Source of the DNA: Nocardia coubleae NBRC 108252
GTDB lineage: Bacteria > Actinomycetota > Actinomycetes > Mycobacteriales > Mycobacteriaceae
Length of the DNA stretch: 64,000 bases
Reading direction: 5' to 3'
Assembly: GCF_001612805.1 (NCBI RefSeq)
Contig: NZ_BDBD01000018.1
Location: 186,001 to 250,000, forward strand
This document shows positions 33,688-42,017 of this stretch, in pieces. Under the pieces are notes generated by a model. It saw only the letters and a program-made list of their open reading frames with translations, did no database searches and was not told where the DNA came from. The stretch's first letter is position 1, and each line of letters opens with the position of its first letter. Position numbers and translations under genes: made by a program.

Positions 33688-34665
33688 TTATTTCGCGGCG
33701 GCGGCGAACGCGGGTTCGAGTTTGTCGAGCATGTAGGGCACCGACAGGGCGGTCGGCTGGTTGATCGCGCTGATCTCCTGCGTGGTCAGGAACACCACCG
33801 AACCCTTGCGCACCGACGGCAGCTCCGCGTAACCCGGCAGCTGGCGGTACTTCTCGTCGAGACCGGGGGAGTAGCCGGCCAGCAGCAGATCGGCGGTGAG
33901 CTCGTCGACGCGCTCCGGCGACAACGCCAGCCGGCCCTGGTTGGCGGGCTGCGCGGTGAGGTTCGCCGGAATCGACATGCCGAGCTGGGTGAACACCTTG
34001 GCCGAACCGTCGTTGGGGTCGGTGAGCACCATCAGCTGGGCGGGGCTGGCCAGCCAGGTGCTGGCGAAGGTCTTGCCCTTCAGGCCCGGGTTGGCGGCGG
34101 TGATGGCGGCGATCTTGTCGTCGACCTTCTTGATCGTCGCGGTCGCGTCGGACTCCTTGTGCAGCACCTTGCCGAGGGCCGTGACCTGGTCCTGCCACGG
34201 CGTGACGGCGTCCTTGGTGAGCGCGGGAATGGTCGGCGCCACCTTCGACAGGTCGTCGTAGGTCTTCTGATCGGCGATGAACGGGTCGGCCAGGATGAGA
34301 TCGGGTTCCAGCGCGGCGACCTGCTCGGCGACGCTGCCCTGGGTGTTGAGCGCGGTCGCGGACTTCAGGCTGTCGGGCGTCCACGGCGGGGTGCTCTTTG
34401 ACAGCGCGGAGACGTTGTCGATGTAGCCGACGGGCACCACGCCGAGCGCCAGCGTGGAATCGAGCCACTGATTGCCGAGGGCGACAATCTTTTTCGGCGT
34501 CCCGGTGACGGTGGTCTCGCCGCGGGCGTGGGTGATGGTCACCGCTTCGCCCGAGCCCGCCTCGTCCTCGGTGGAACCACAGGCGACGACACCGAAGGCG
34601 AGCGCACCGGCGAGCGCGGCCACCGCGGCGCGCCGCCAGCCGCGTGAAGTCCGAACTGACGTCAT
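33688..34665 (-). CDS. Iron-siderophore ABC transporter substrate-binding lipoprotein
   Basis: A 325-residue type III (FepB/FhuD-like) binding lipoprotein. It has a signal peptide with lipobox VVAC, then the bilobal fold: ITHARGETTVTGTPKKIVAL at the start, a long joining helix (DQVTALGKVLHKESDATATI) and SVPYMLDKLEPAF at the end. It captures ferric siderophore for import; the permease is not in the window. The ATG at 34665 is preceded by GGAGG at eight bases, and an in-frame ATG at 34680 overlaps that site. Two overlapping iron boxes lie immediately upstream. Confidence 0.88.
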   Translation of the reverse strand: MTSVRTSRGWRRAAVAALAGALAFGVVACGSTEDEAGSGEAVTITHARGETTVTGTPKKIVALGNQWLDSTLALGVVPVGYIDNVSALSKSTPPWTPDSLKSATALNTQGSVAEQVAALEPDLILADPFIADQKTYDDLSKVAPTIPALTKDAVTPWQDQVTALGKVLHKESDATATIKKVDDKIAAITAANPGLKGKTFASTWLASPAQLMVLTDPNDGSAKVFTQLGMSIPANLTAQPANQGRLALSPERVDELTADLLLAGYSPGLDEKYRQLPGYAELPSVRKGSVVFLTTQEISAINQPTALSVPYMLDKLEPAFAAAAK

Positions 34666-34689
34666 GAGCGCATCCTCCATCGAGCAGGT

Positions 34690-34713
34690 TTAGGTCAGCC
34701 TAGGCTAACCTAC
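34690..34713. promoter_or_regulatory. Double iron box (two overlapping IdeR sites)
   Basis: The 19-mers at 34690-34708 (TTAGGTCAGCCTAGGCTAA) and 34695-34713 (TCAGCCTAGGCTAACCTAC) each match the IdeR consensus at 15 of 19 positions, shifted by five bases. They sit 25-48 bases upstream of the siderophore-binding protein start. Overlapping sites can hold two IdeR dimers. Confidence 0.8.
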
Positions 34714-34740
34714 GGCGAATCGGGAGGGTGCAAGCCCCGT

Positions 34741-36777
34741 CTACAGGGCGACGCGCTGGTCGGCGGGCATGAACAGCTTGTCGCCTTCCTTCACATCGAA
34801 GGTCGTGTAGAACTCGTTGATATTGCGCACCACCTGGTTGCAGCGGAATTCGTTGGGGGAGTGGGTGTCCTGCAGACCCTGCAGAGTCGCCTCGACGGTC
34901 TGCTTGTCGCGCCACTGCCGCGCCCACGACAGGAACACCGAGCGGAAATCGGGCGTCTCGCCGGACCGCTGCGCCACCTTCTTGTACGCCTCCAGCGCGA
35001 TCTGCAGGCCGCGCAGGTCGGCCAGGTTCTCGCCGACGGTCAGCGCGCCGTTCACGTGCTGGCCCTCCGGTGCGCCCTCGGGGACGAGTACGTCGTACTG
35101 CGCGATGATCTGCTGGGTCTTGGCGTCGAACGCGGCGCGATCCTCCGGCTGCCACCAGTCGCGGCGGTTGCCGTCACCATCGTATTTGGAGCCCTGATCG
35201 TCGAAGCCGTGGCCGATCTCGTGGCTGATCGTCGAGCCGACCGCGCCGTAGTTCACCGCGTCGGTGGCGTCCTTGTCGAAGAACGGCGGCTGCAAGTAGG
35301 CGGCGGGGAACACGATCTGGTTGGTGGTCGCGCTGTAGTAGGCGTTCACCGTCTGGGGCGACATGCCCCACTCCGAGCGGTCGACCTCGGTGCCGAGGCG
35401 GGCGAAGGCGCGCTTGGACTCGAAAGCGTTGATCGCGAGCAGGGATTCGATCAGCTTGCCACGCTTGATCTCCACCGAGGAGTAGTCGACCCACTTGTCG
35501 GGGTAGCCGATCTGCGCCACGATCTTGTCCAGTTTGGCGATCGAGGCCTGCCGTGTGGCCTGCGACATCCAGGTGGAATTGGTGAAGTTGTCGCGCCACG
35601 CGGCGGTGACATCGGCGACCATCTCCTTGGCGCGTTCCTTCGCCGAGGGCGGAAAGTGCTTGTCCACGTAAAGCTTTCCGAGCGGCTCACCCAGATTGTC
35701 GTCGACGACGCCCACGGCGGAGCGCCACATCTCCGGCTTCTCCTCCAGTCCGGCCATCACCCGCCCCACGAATTCGAAGCGCGCGTCGGCGATCGCCTTC
35801 GGCAGGAACCGTGCGTAGGTGTCGGCGACGTGCAGCTTGAGGTAGTCGCGCCACAGGGCGATGTCCACCTCGCTCCACAGCTGCGCGGCCGCGGTGACGA
35901 ACGACGGCTGCCCGACGACCATCTTGTCGAACAGCGACTTGGGCCGGTCGGTCATGCCCGAAAGCCAGGGATCCCAGTCGAACTGCGGTCCGAGCTTGGT
36001 GAGCTCGTCCCAGCTCATCAGGTTGTAGGTGGCGTCGGTGTCGCGCAGCCGCACGCTGTCCCAATGCGCGGCGGCGATGCGCTTCTCCAGGTCGAGCACG
36101 CGCTGAGCCACCCCGACCGGGTCGGACAGGCCGATGCCCTGCGCCAGCTTCTCCAGGTACACCTGGTAGCCCGCCAGCTGCTCGGCGAACTCGGGCTTGC
36201 GGTAGTACTGCTCGCCGAGCATCAGGCCCGACTGGCCGACGCTGGGGATATAGGCCTTGGAGTTCTTCCGGTCGATACCGATGCCCATCCCGATCAGGCC
36301 GGCGATCGGTGCGATCGCCATCTCCTTGGCCAGCTCCGGCTTGCCCGGGGCTTTGTCGATCGCGGCGAACAACCCGGAAAGCGGCGTGATGCCGAGGCGC
36401 TCGATCTCGTCGAGGTCCAGGCGCGCGTCGTAGAGATCCTTGATCTGCTGCGCCTCCGAACCCGGCTCGGGATCGGAGATGGATTCGATGATCGCGCGCA
36501 GCTGATCGAGGGTCCGGTCGTTGGCGTCGGTGATCGCGCCGACCGAGGCCTTGTCCGGCGGCAGCTGGTAGTCGCGCAACCAGGCGCCGTTGACGTGGCG
36601 GTACAGGTCGTCCTGCGGGCGGATAGCCGGATCGCCCCCGCTCAGATCCACCCCGTTCAACTGCGCCGCGGGCGCATCGGACGAGCACGATGCCAGGGCG
36701 ACGGCCACCGGCACCAACCCCATGGCGGCCAGGAATGCGCGGCGGTCGACAACCGACGGACGGCCGGACTGTGTCAC
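34741..36777 (-). CDS. M13 family zinc metallopeptidase, exported lipoprotein
   Basis: A 678-residue neprilysin-like peptidase. The N-terminus has a Tat-type DRRAFLAAMG followed by a hydrophobic stretch and the lipobox LASC, so it should be a membrane-anchored lipoprotein. The body holds the M13 hallmarks: NAYYSATTNQIVFPAAYLQP, the zinc motif HEIGH near residue 519 with GFDDQG, and the third-ligand motif ENLADLRG. It cleaves small peptides outside the membrane. The GTG at 36777 has GGAAGGAAG upstream; a longer reading has no such site. Its stop is about 30 bases from the iron boxes, in the opposite sense of need, so it is not iron-linked by position. Confidence 0.88.
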   Translation of the reverse strand: MTQSGRPSVVDRRAFLAAMGLVPVAVALASCSSDAPAAQLNGVDLSGGDPAIRPQDDLYRHVNGAWLRDYQLPPDKASVGAITDANDRTLDQLRAIIESISDPEPGSEAQQIKDLYDARLDLDEIERLGITPLSGLFAAIDKAPGKPELAKEMAIAPIAGLIGMGIGIDRKNSKAYIPSVGQSGLMLGEQYYRKPEFAEQLAGYQVYLEKLAQGIGLSDPVGVAQRVLDLEKRIAAAHWDSVRLRDTDATYNLMSWDELTKLGPQFDWDPWLSGMTDRPKSLFDKMVVGQPSFVTAAAQLWSEVDIALWRDYLKLHVADTYARFLPKAIADARFEFVGRVMAGLEEKPEMWRSAVGVVDDNLGEPLGKLYVDKHFPPSAKERAKEMVADVTAAWRDNFTNSTWMSQATRQASIAKLDKIVAQIGYPDKWVDYSSVEIKRGKLIESLLAINAFESKRAFARLGTEVDRSEWGMSPQTVNAYYSATTNQIVFPAAYLQPPFFDKDATDAVNYGAVGSTISHEIGHGFDDQGSKYDGDGNRRDWWQPEDRAAFDAKTQQIIAQYDVLVPEGAPEGQHVNGALTVGENLADLRGLQIALEAYKKVAQRSGETPDFRSVFLSWARQWRDKQTVEATLQGLQDTHSPNEFRCNQVVRNINEFYTTFDVKEGDKLFMPADQRVAL

Positions 36778-36874
36778 AGGACTTCCTTCCCCGATGCGGC
36801 AACCGCACCCATGCTCGTTGCGATCCAGCTCGCACAGGCTACCGGCGCGGCTGCCGTCTCGGGGGCTGCGGCGA

Positions 36875-37294
36875 TCAGGAAGAGCTGCCCGCGCTGCCGG
36901 TCGCCAGGTCACAGGCCAAACCGCTGCCCGCGTTGATGATTCGCATGACCGTCGGCACGCGCTTGGAGACCAGCGGCATGCCGGTGGCGTGCAGCAGCGC
37001 CGTCAACTGCACCTCGACCTCGGATTCCACGTGGTAGAACGCGGTGGCTTTGGCAACGGTGACGCCGCCGACGGTGACCTCGAGGTCGACGGTGTCGCTG
37101 GCGAAGAACTTGCCGTTGGCGACGAAGTCGACCTGGGCGCCGACGTAGTCGTCGAGGCCGACGACGTCGATCTTCGAGGTGCAGCCGACCGTGAGGGTGT
37201 CGGTGAGCATGTCGATGACGGGCCCGGCGGCGGCCTGCGGCGCGAGCACCGTGAGGACGGCGGCGAAGGCAGTGGAGGCAAGGGTGAGTTTCAT
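36875..37294 (-). CDS. Small secreted protein of unknown function
   Basis: A 139-residue protein with a clear signal peptide (LASTAFAAVLTVLAPQAAA, cleavage before GPV). The mature part is strand-rich: VGCTSKIDVVG, DYVGAQVDFVANGKFF and DTVDLEVTVGG, and ends near CDLATGSAGSSS. Two cysteines, one near each end, could form a disulfide. I do not recognise a family; it resembles small secreted actinobacterial beta-sandwich proteins. The ATG at 37294 has GAGGAG upstream. Confidence 0.7.
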   Translation of the reverse strand: MKLTLASTAFAAVLTVLAPQAAAGPVIDMLTDTLTVGCTSKIDVVGLDDYVGAQVDFVANGKFFASDTVDLEVTVGGVTVAKATAFYHVESEVEVQLTALLHATGMPLVSKRVPTVMRIINAGSGLACDLATGSAGSSS

Positions 37295-37595
37295 GGGTGG
37301 CTCCTCGTCGGCTCGTCCCCGCGACGAGCAGGGGGACCGTAACAACGGGGCACACACGCGCATGGCAGTTTGAAACATATTCGCTTCAAATTGGCCGAGG
37401 ACCCCCGATTTGGGTCGACCTGGGGATTCACCTACACTAGACCGGTTGCCTGCGGGAGCTCTGCCCTCGCAATCCGGCCGTGAACCCCCAGTGGTGGACA
37501 AACCGCTGGCAGGCGCGCGTCTGGTGGGTGACTGACCATGTGCGTCGGGTCGGCAATCCGGCGTACGTATACATCCAGGTCCAGGAGGTGCTGAA
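37295..37595. other. Intergenic region with the rplN promoter and leader
   Basis: This divergent 301-base gap serves the small secreted protein on one side and the ribosomal operon on the other. The first 100 bases are comparatively AT-rich near 37,370-37,390. The rplN promoter is listed separately. The remaining leader of about 150 bases has no ORF I can support. Confidence 0.5.
37410..37438 (+). promoter_or_regulatory. Promoter of the rplN operon
   Basis: TTGGGT (37410-37415) and TACACT (37433-37438) are separated by 17 bases, a good sigma-70-class match. The bases after the -10 (AGACCGGTTGCCTG) recur almost exactly after the rpsH promoter, so the transcript start regions are related. Confidence 0.65.
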
Positions 37596-37964
37596 GTGAT
37601 TCAGCAGGAGTCGCGACTGCGCGTCGCCGACAACACCGGGGCGAAGGAAATCCTTTGCATCCGCGTGCTCGGTGGCTCGTCGCGTCGCTATGCCGGTATC
37701 GGTGACATCATCGTCGCCACCGTCAAGGACGCCATCCCCGGCGCGAACGTCAAGAAGGGCGACGTCGTCAAGGCTGTCGTCGTGCGCACCGTCAAGGAGC
37801 GCCGCCGTCCGGACGGTTCCTACATCAAGTTCGACGAGAACGCCGCTGTGCTGATCAAGGCGGACAACGATCCGCGCGGCACCCGCATCTTCGGCCCCGT
37901 CGGCCGTGAGCTGCGCGACAAGCGTTTCATGAAGATCGTTTCGCTGGCCCCGGAGGTGCTCTGA
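37596..37964 (+). CDS. rplN: 50S ribosomal protein L14
   Basis: 122 residues, the standard length, starting with the invariant MIQQESRLRVADNTGAKE. It contains the RRYAGIGDIIVATVK and GTRIFGPVGRELRD segments of uL14, which contacts 16S rRNA in the inter-subunit bridge. The start is GTG, with CCAGGAGG upstream. It is the first gene of a spc-type operon, one base before rplX. Confidence 0.98.
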   Translation: MIQQESRLRVADNTGAKEILCIRVLGGSSRRYAGIGDIIVATVKDAIPGANVKKGDVVKAVVVRTVKERRRPDGSYIKFDENAAVLIKADNDPRGTRIFGPVGRELRDKRFMKIVSLAPEVL

Positions 37965-37965
37965 C

Positions 37966-38283
37966 ATGAAGGTGCACAAGGGTGACACCGTGCTCGTCAT
38001 CTCGGGCAAGGACAAGGGCGCCAAGGGCAAGGTCATCCAGGCCTACCCGGCGACCGGCAAGGTTCTCGTCGAAGGCGTGAACCGCATCAAGAAGCACGTC
38101 GCGGATTCCGCCAACCAGCGTGGCGCCTCCTCGGGTGGCATCGTGACCCAGGAAGCCCCCATCCAGGTTTCCAACGTGATGGTCGTCGACTCCGACGGAA
38201 ACCCGACTCGCGTCGGCTACCGCACCGACGAAACCACCGGCAAGCGGGTTCGGATCTCCCGTAAGAACGGGAAGGACATCTGA
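37966..38283 (+). CDS. rplX: 50S ribosomal protein L24
   Basis: 105 residues with the KOW motif near the N-terminus (KGDTVLVISGKDKGAKGKV) and VEGVNRIKKH. It is one of the first proteins to bind 23S rRNA in assembly and lies near the exit tunnel. It sits between rplN and rplE with single-base gaps on each side, so it is translationally coupled to both. Confidence 0.98.
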   Translation: MKVHKGDTVLVISGKDKGAKGKVIQAYPATGKVLVEGVNRIKKHVADSANQRGASSGGIVTQEAPIQVSNVMVVDSDGNPTRVGYRTDETTGKRVRISRKNGKDI

Positions 38284-38284
38284 C

Positions 38285-38848
38285 ATGACCACCTCTGAGC
38301 AGACTCAGCCCCGGCTGAAGGCGCGCTACCGCGCCGAGATCAAGGACGCGCTGAACAGCGAGTTCGAGTACGCCAACGTGATGCAGATCCCCGGCGTGGT
38401 CAAGGTCGTCGTCAACATGGGTGTCGGCGACGCCGCCCGTGACGCGAAGCTGATCAACGGTGCCGTCAAGGACCTCGAGCTGATCACCGGCCAGAAGCCG
38501 GAGATCCGCAAGGCCACCAAGTCGATCGCGCAGTTCAAGCTCCGTGAGGGCATGCCGATCGGCGCGAAGGTCACCCTTCGTGGCGACCGCATGTGGGAGT
38601 TCCTGGACCGTCTCGTGTCCATCGCGCTGCCCCGTATCCGCGACTTCCGCGGCCTGTCGCCGAAGCAGTTCGACGGCAACGGCAACTACACGTTCGGCCT
38701 GAGCGAGCAGTCGATGTTCCACGAGATCGACGTGGATTCCATCGACCGCCCGCGCGGTATGGACATCACCGTGGTGACCACGGCGACCAACAACGAAGAA
38801 GGCCGCGCGCTGCTGAAGCACCTCGGCTTCCCGTTCAAGGAGAACTGA
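38285..38848 (+). CDS. rplE: 50S ribosomal protein L5
   Basis: 187 residues. The family signature KVVVNMGVGDA is present, followed by GAKVTLRGDRMWEFLDRL and the C-terminal RGMDITVVTTATNNEEGRAL. It binds 5S rRNA and helps dock it in the central protuberance. The order rplX-rplE-rpsN is standard. Confidence 0.98.
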   Translation: MTTSEQTQPRLKARYRAEIKDALNSEFEYANVMQIPGVVKVVVNMGVGDAARDAKLINGAVKDLELITGQKPEIRKATKSIAQFKLREGMPIGAKVTLRGDRMWEFLDRLVSIALPRIRDFRGLSPKQFDGNGNYTFGLSEQSMFHEIDVDSIDRPRGMDITVVTTATNNEEGRALLKHLGFPFKEN

Positions 38849-38852
38849 GCAC

Positions 38853-39038
38853 ATGGCTAAGAAAGCACTGCGCATCAAGGCGGAGGCCAAGCCGAAGTTC
38901 GCCGTCCGCGCCTACACCCGCTGCCAGCGTTGCGGCCGCCCCCACGCGGTCTACCGCAAGTTCGGCCTGTGCCGCGTGTGCCTGCGCGAAATGGCCCACC
39001 GCGGTGAGCTCCCGGGCGTGCACAAGAGCTCCTGGTGA
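38853..39038 (+). CDS. rpsN: 30S ribosomal protein S14, zinc-binding type (type Z)
   Basis: 61 residues with two CxxC pairs, CQRC and CRVC, that bind zinc, and the family segment RPHAVYRKFGLCR. The short zinc form is the usual housekeeping S14 of actinobacteria; a longer zinc-free form may be elsewhere in the genome. It is the last gene before a strong terminator, whereas rpsH would normally follow it directly. Confidence 0.97.
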   Translation: MAKKALRIKAEAKPKFAVRAYTRCQRCGRPHAVYRKFGLCRVCLREMAHRGELPGVHKSSW

Positions 39039-39081
39039 CCCCGCGCTCCTCGTGAGCGCAGCCACCTAGGCGAATACCGTA

Positions 39082-39118
39082 CGAAGGCACGGACTTCCCA
39101 CGGAAGTCCGTGCCTTCG
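39082..39118 (+). terminator. Strong stem-loop terminator after rpsN
   Basis: A perfect 17-base stem (39082-39098 with 39102-39118) with a 3-base CAC loop, no T run. It ends the rplN-rpsN transcript and could also act for the convergent hydrolase gene. Confidence 0.85.
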
Positions 39119-39171
39119 CGCGTTTCGGGGCCGGAGTGTTGTGTCGAGATGCTGTCGCTCGACGACTCCAT

Positions 39172-40743
39172 CTAGCCGAAGGGGGAGTGGTCGATGCCGC
39201 AGTGCAGGTTTTCGGGTGGGAGCTGGCCGGTGAACAAGTAGTCGCGTTTGGCTTGTTCGGCGCAGGTGCTGGGGACGTACATGCTGCTGTGGCCGGCGCC
39301 TTCGATCACCAGGACCCGGGCGGTGGCGAGTTGGGCGGCGCCCGCGTAGGCGCCGTGCAGTGGGGTCGCGGGGTCGTAGCGGCTGTTCATGACCAGGATG
39401 GGGGCGGCGGTCTGCCGGTTCCATGGGCCGGTGTAGCGGTCGGCGTCGCGGGCGGGCCAGAAGGCGCAGGGCATGGCGTTGAAGACGGCGGTGCGGCCGA
39501 AGTAGGGGTTGTGCAGGTCTTCGACGGCGGCGACGCGACTGTAGGCCGCGGGTTCGGTGGGGACCATGCTGTCTGAGCACTGGATGGCGTAGAACGCTTC
39601 GGCCCGGTTGGCGGGGTAGGCGGGGTCGAACAGCGAGTCGGGGACGAGGGCGGGGGCGCTGGTCGCCGCGTCGAACAGTTGCTGCAGCAAGGTCGCCAGA
39701 TCGGCGTAGGTTTCGGGGCGCGACAGGCTGCCCGCGGTGGTCACCACCTGGGAGAACGTCCACGGTGTTCCGTTGAGCACGATGGGGGCGTGGCGGGCCC
39801 GTTCGGCCAGCGTGAGCCACTTCAGCTTCGGATCGCCCGCCGAGAACGCGCAGCGCGGGCCCGCCGCCGAGCATTCGCGCAAGAACGCGTCGAAGGTCTC
39901 GGCGATGCCGACCGCGACACCCTGCCTGGTGTCGAGGGGAAGATGGGTGCCTTCCGCGCCGTGCCCGTCGGCATTGCCCTCGAAGTCGAGCGAACCGTCG
40001 AACACCATCGCGCGCACCCGGCGCGGAAACATGTTCGCGTAGACCGCGCCGACCTGCGTGCCGTAGGAGATGCCGTGATAGGTCAGCGCGTTGTCGCCCA
40101 CCGCGCGCCGCAACAGCTCCAGGTCACGGGCGGTATTGGCGGTCGAGGCGTGATTCAGGATCGGGCCCGCCGTCTGACCGCAGCGCGCGGCGAGATCGGC
40201 CGAACGCGCGAAGAACTCCGCTTCCTGACCCGCGTCGGTGGGGGTCCCGGGGAAGGTGCCGAAGTATTCGGCCTGTTCCTCGGCAGTGGCGAAGCAGTGC
40301 ACGCCCGCACTGCGCGAGACCCCGCGCGGGTCCCACGACACCAGATCGAAGCGCGCGCGAAGCTCCTCGGAGAACAGCCACGGCCAGCGCGCCCGTTCCC
40401 GTAACCGGTCGACGCCCGAGGGGCCAGGACCGCCGAAGTTCACGAACAAGGTGCCGAGGCGCCTGCTCGGATCGCTCGCGGGAAGCCGGATGGTGGCCAG
40501 CTCCAGCTGCGCACCCGCCGGTTCGTTGTAATTCAGGGGTACCCGTGCCAACGCGCACTGGAAACCGTCGTCGCAGTCCGACCAGCTCAACTCGGGAGTG
40601 GCCGCGGATTCGGCGAGCCGGTCGACATAGGCGTCGGCGGCGCGGGCGGGGGAGGGAAACGCGAATGTGCCGACACCGAGCAGAACAGCCAGCGCGTAGA
40701 AGCCGCCTCGGCGGGTTCCACGGCGCACCGAGCGCGAAAACAC
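39172..40743 (-). CDS. Secreted alpha/beta-hydrolase, tripeptidyl aminopeptidase (TAP/MCAP) family
   Basis: A protein of about 523 residues with a signal peptide (FYALAVLLGVGTFAF, cleavage after ARA). Catalytic residues are visible: serine in GISYGTQVG, aspartate in NSRYDPATPLHG and histidine in GAGHSS. The TAP C-terminal domain follows with the final CIDHSPFG-type end. Relatives release tripeptides or cleave small esters outside the cell. I start at the GTG at 40743, with AGGAGG eight bases upstream; a GTG 18 bases farther up lacks a site. Together with the DUF1275 gene it interrupts the ribosomal operon between rpsN and rpsH. Confidence 0.83.
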   Translation of the reverse strand: MFSRSVRRGTRRGGFYALAVLLGVGTFAFPSPARAADAYVDRLAESAATPELSWSDCDDGFQCALARVPLNYNEPAGAQLELATIRLPASDPSRRLGTLFVNFGGPGPSGVDRLRERARWPWLFSEELRARFDLVSWDPRGVSRSAGVHCFATAEEQAEYFGTFPGTPTDAGQEAEFFARSADLAARCGQTAGPILNHASTANTARDLELLRRAVGDNALTYHGISYGTQVGAVYANMFPRRVRAMVFDGSLDFEGNADGHGAEGTHLPLDTRQGVAVGIAETFDAFLRECSAAGPRCAFSAGDPKLKWLTLAERARHAPIVLNGTPWTFSQVVTTAGSLSRPETYADLATLLQQLFDAATSAPALVPDSLFDPAYPANRAEAFYAIQCSDSMVPTEPAAYSRVAAVEDLHNPYFGRTAVFNAMPCAFWPARDADRYTGPWNRQTAAPILVMNSRYDPATPLHGAYAGAAQLATARVLVIEGAGHSSMYVPSTCAEQAKRDYLFTGQLPPENLHCGIDHSPFG

Positions 40744-41057
40744 CTGCCGAGCCTCCTGCACAGATCCGACGAACTCCGTGAAGCTACCACACCGCCACCT
40801 GGGGAAATCGGTTGTCGCCGAACCTGTTTCGACGCCACATCGGGTAGCGCCGTGGATTCATAAAAGTCACACAGAATTCATCGGGAATTACCGGGTTACC
40901 TGTGTATTACCGGAGCCTGATAATCCTGTGTCTTCTCCGAGAATGTGATCCGAGCAATGGCCGGCAATTCCACTTCTCGCTACCGTCGGGGTTGTCACGA
41001 CAGCGGGAAGGGTCAAAGTCGATCCCCGATTCGATTCGATGCGAAGGATGTGGGATT
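40744..41057. other. Divergent intergenic region, AT-richer than its surroundings
   Basis: About 314 bases separate the hydrolase and DUF1275 starts. Bases 40,855-40,935 are notably AT-rich and hold the likely promoters of both genes. I see no gene, terminator or known operator here. An open frame from 40902 into the DUF1275 gene has poor codon use before 41058. Confidence 0.45.
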
Positions 41058-41777
41058 GTGACTGCGACCACAGTAAAAGGGGCACGTGACCTGGGCAACC
41101 GTCAGCCGCTGCGGGGTATACCGGCAGGCGCGATGACAATGGTGGCGTTTCTTTCGATATTGGCGGGATTTATCGGCGCGGCAGCCTATACGCATTCCGC
41201 CGGATACTTCGTGACATTCATGACCGGAAATACCGAACGCGCGCTCCTCGGCTGGTTCGACGGCGACTACCTGCTGGCCGTCGGGGCGATATCGCTGCTG
41301 TTCGCCTTCGGTCTCGGCGTCTTCGTGGCCTCGCTGCTGCGACGGCGGCTGTGGCGCAACGGCCACTACGGCGCCTCGGTGGTGACCACGGTCGCGCTGG
41401 CCGCCGCGGTGGTGGTCGACTACGTGGTGAGCCGAACCGGCGGGCAGGAACTGGGTTTCGTCCCGATCATGTTCGTCGCGTTCGCGGTCGGCGCGCTCAA
41501 CACCGCCTTCGTCAAGAACGGAGAGGTCAGCGTCCCGCTCAGCTACGTCACCGGAACGGTCGTGAAACTCGGCCAGGGCATCGAGAGCCACGTCAGCGGC
41601 GGCAGCGTGCGGGATTGGCTCGGCTACGGCCTGCAGTACGCGGCCTTCGCGACGGGCGCGCTGCTCGGTGGCGTGATGAGCATGCTGGTCGGCGGTGAGA
41701 TGATGCTGATCGTGGCCACCGGCGTCTCGGCATCGGCGATCCTGGCCACCTCGCGGTCGACCGAGCCCGCGCCCTGA
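41058..41777 (+). CDS. DUF1275 (YoaK-like) integral membrane protein
   Basis: A 239-residue protein with about six hydrophobic helices. The DUF1275 features are VAFLSILAGFIGAAAYTHSAGYFVTFMTGN early on, where TGN is characteristic, and PLSYVTGTVVKLGQGI in the middle, a second TGT. The function of the family is unknown. The GTG at 41058 is preceded by AAGGATGTGGG; no site supports the upstream reading. It stands immediately before the rpsH promoter. Confidence 0.8.
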   Translation: MTATTVKGARDLGNRQPLRGIPAGAMTMVAFLSILAGFIGAAAYTHSAGYFVTFMTGNTERALLGWFDGDYLLAVGAISLLFAFGLGVFVASLLRRRLWRNGHYGASVVTTVALAAAVVVDYVVSRTGGQELGFVPIMFVAFAVGALNTAFVKNGEVSVPLSYVTGTVVKLGQGIESHVSGGSVRDWLGYGLQYAAFATGALLGGVMSMLVGGEMMLIVATGVSASAILATSRSTEPAP

Positions 41778-41786
41778 CCCCGGATT

Positions 41787-41814
41787 TTGTCCTGACCACG
41801 GCGTTGCCTACACT
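41787..41814 (+). promoter_or_regulatory. Promoter of the rpsH operon
   Basis: TTGTCC (41787-41792) and TACACT (41809-41814) are separated by 16 bases. The 22 bases from the -10 region on differ at a single position from those at the rplN promoter (37431-37452), which strongly supports a real, conserved ribosomal promoter. Confidence 0.65.
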
Positions 41815-41955
41815 AGAGCGGTTGCCTGGGCAGATCTGTGTCCGCTCCACGCTCGACGTGGGCGGATCGTGCCGGGCGCCGAGCGCTCGTGAAGAGTACT
41901 CATCCGGTCGGTAAGTGCCGCCCGGACCAGCCGAATTGTTGTAGGCCCACGGTCG

Positions 41956-41971
41956 CCCCGCGAAAGCGGGG
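41956..41971 (+). other. GNRA-capped hairpin in the rpsH leader
   Basis: CCCCGC-GAAA-GCGGGG is a perfect 6-base stem with a GAAA tetraloop, 46 bases before the rpsH start. It lies in a leader of about 200 bases and could be a feedback site for a ribosomal protein. S8 is the known regulator of the spc operon in other bacteria, but the S8 site is not recognised here. Confidence 0.4.
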
Positions 41972-42017
41972 AGATGCTGCATGGGAACCGCAGCGAGAAA
42001 GGTGTCGAGGTCTAACC

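Noticed and set aside
41821..42017. rpsH leader as a riboswitch
   Set aside because: Only a simple tetraloop hairpin is clear; no known riboswitch core was recognised.
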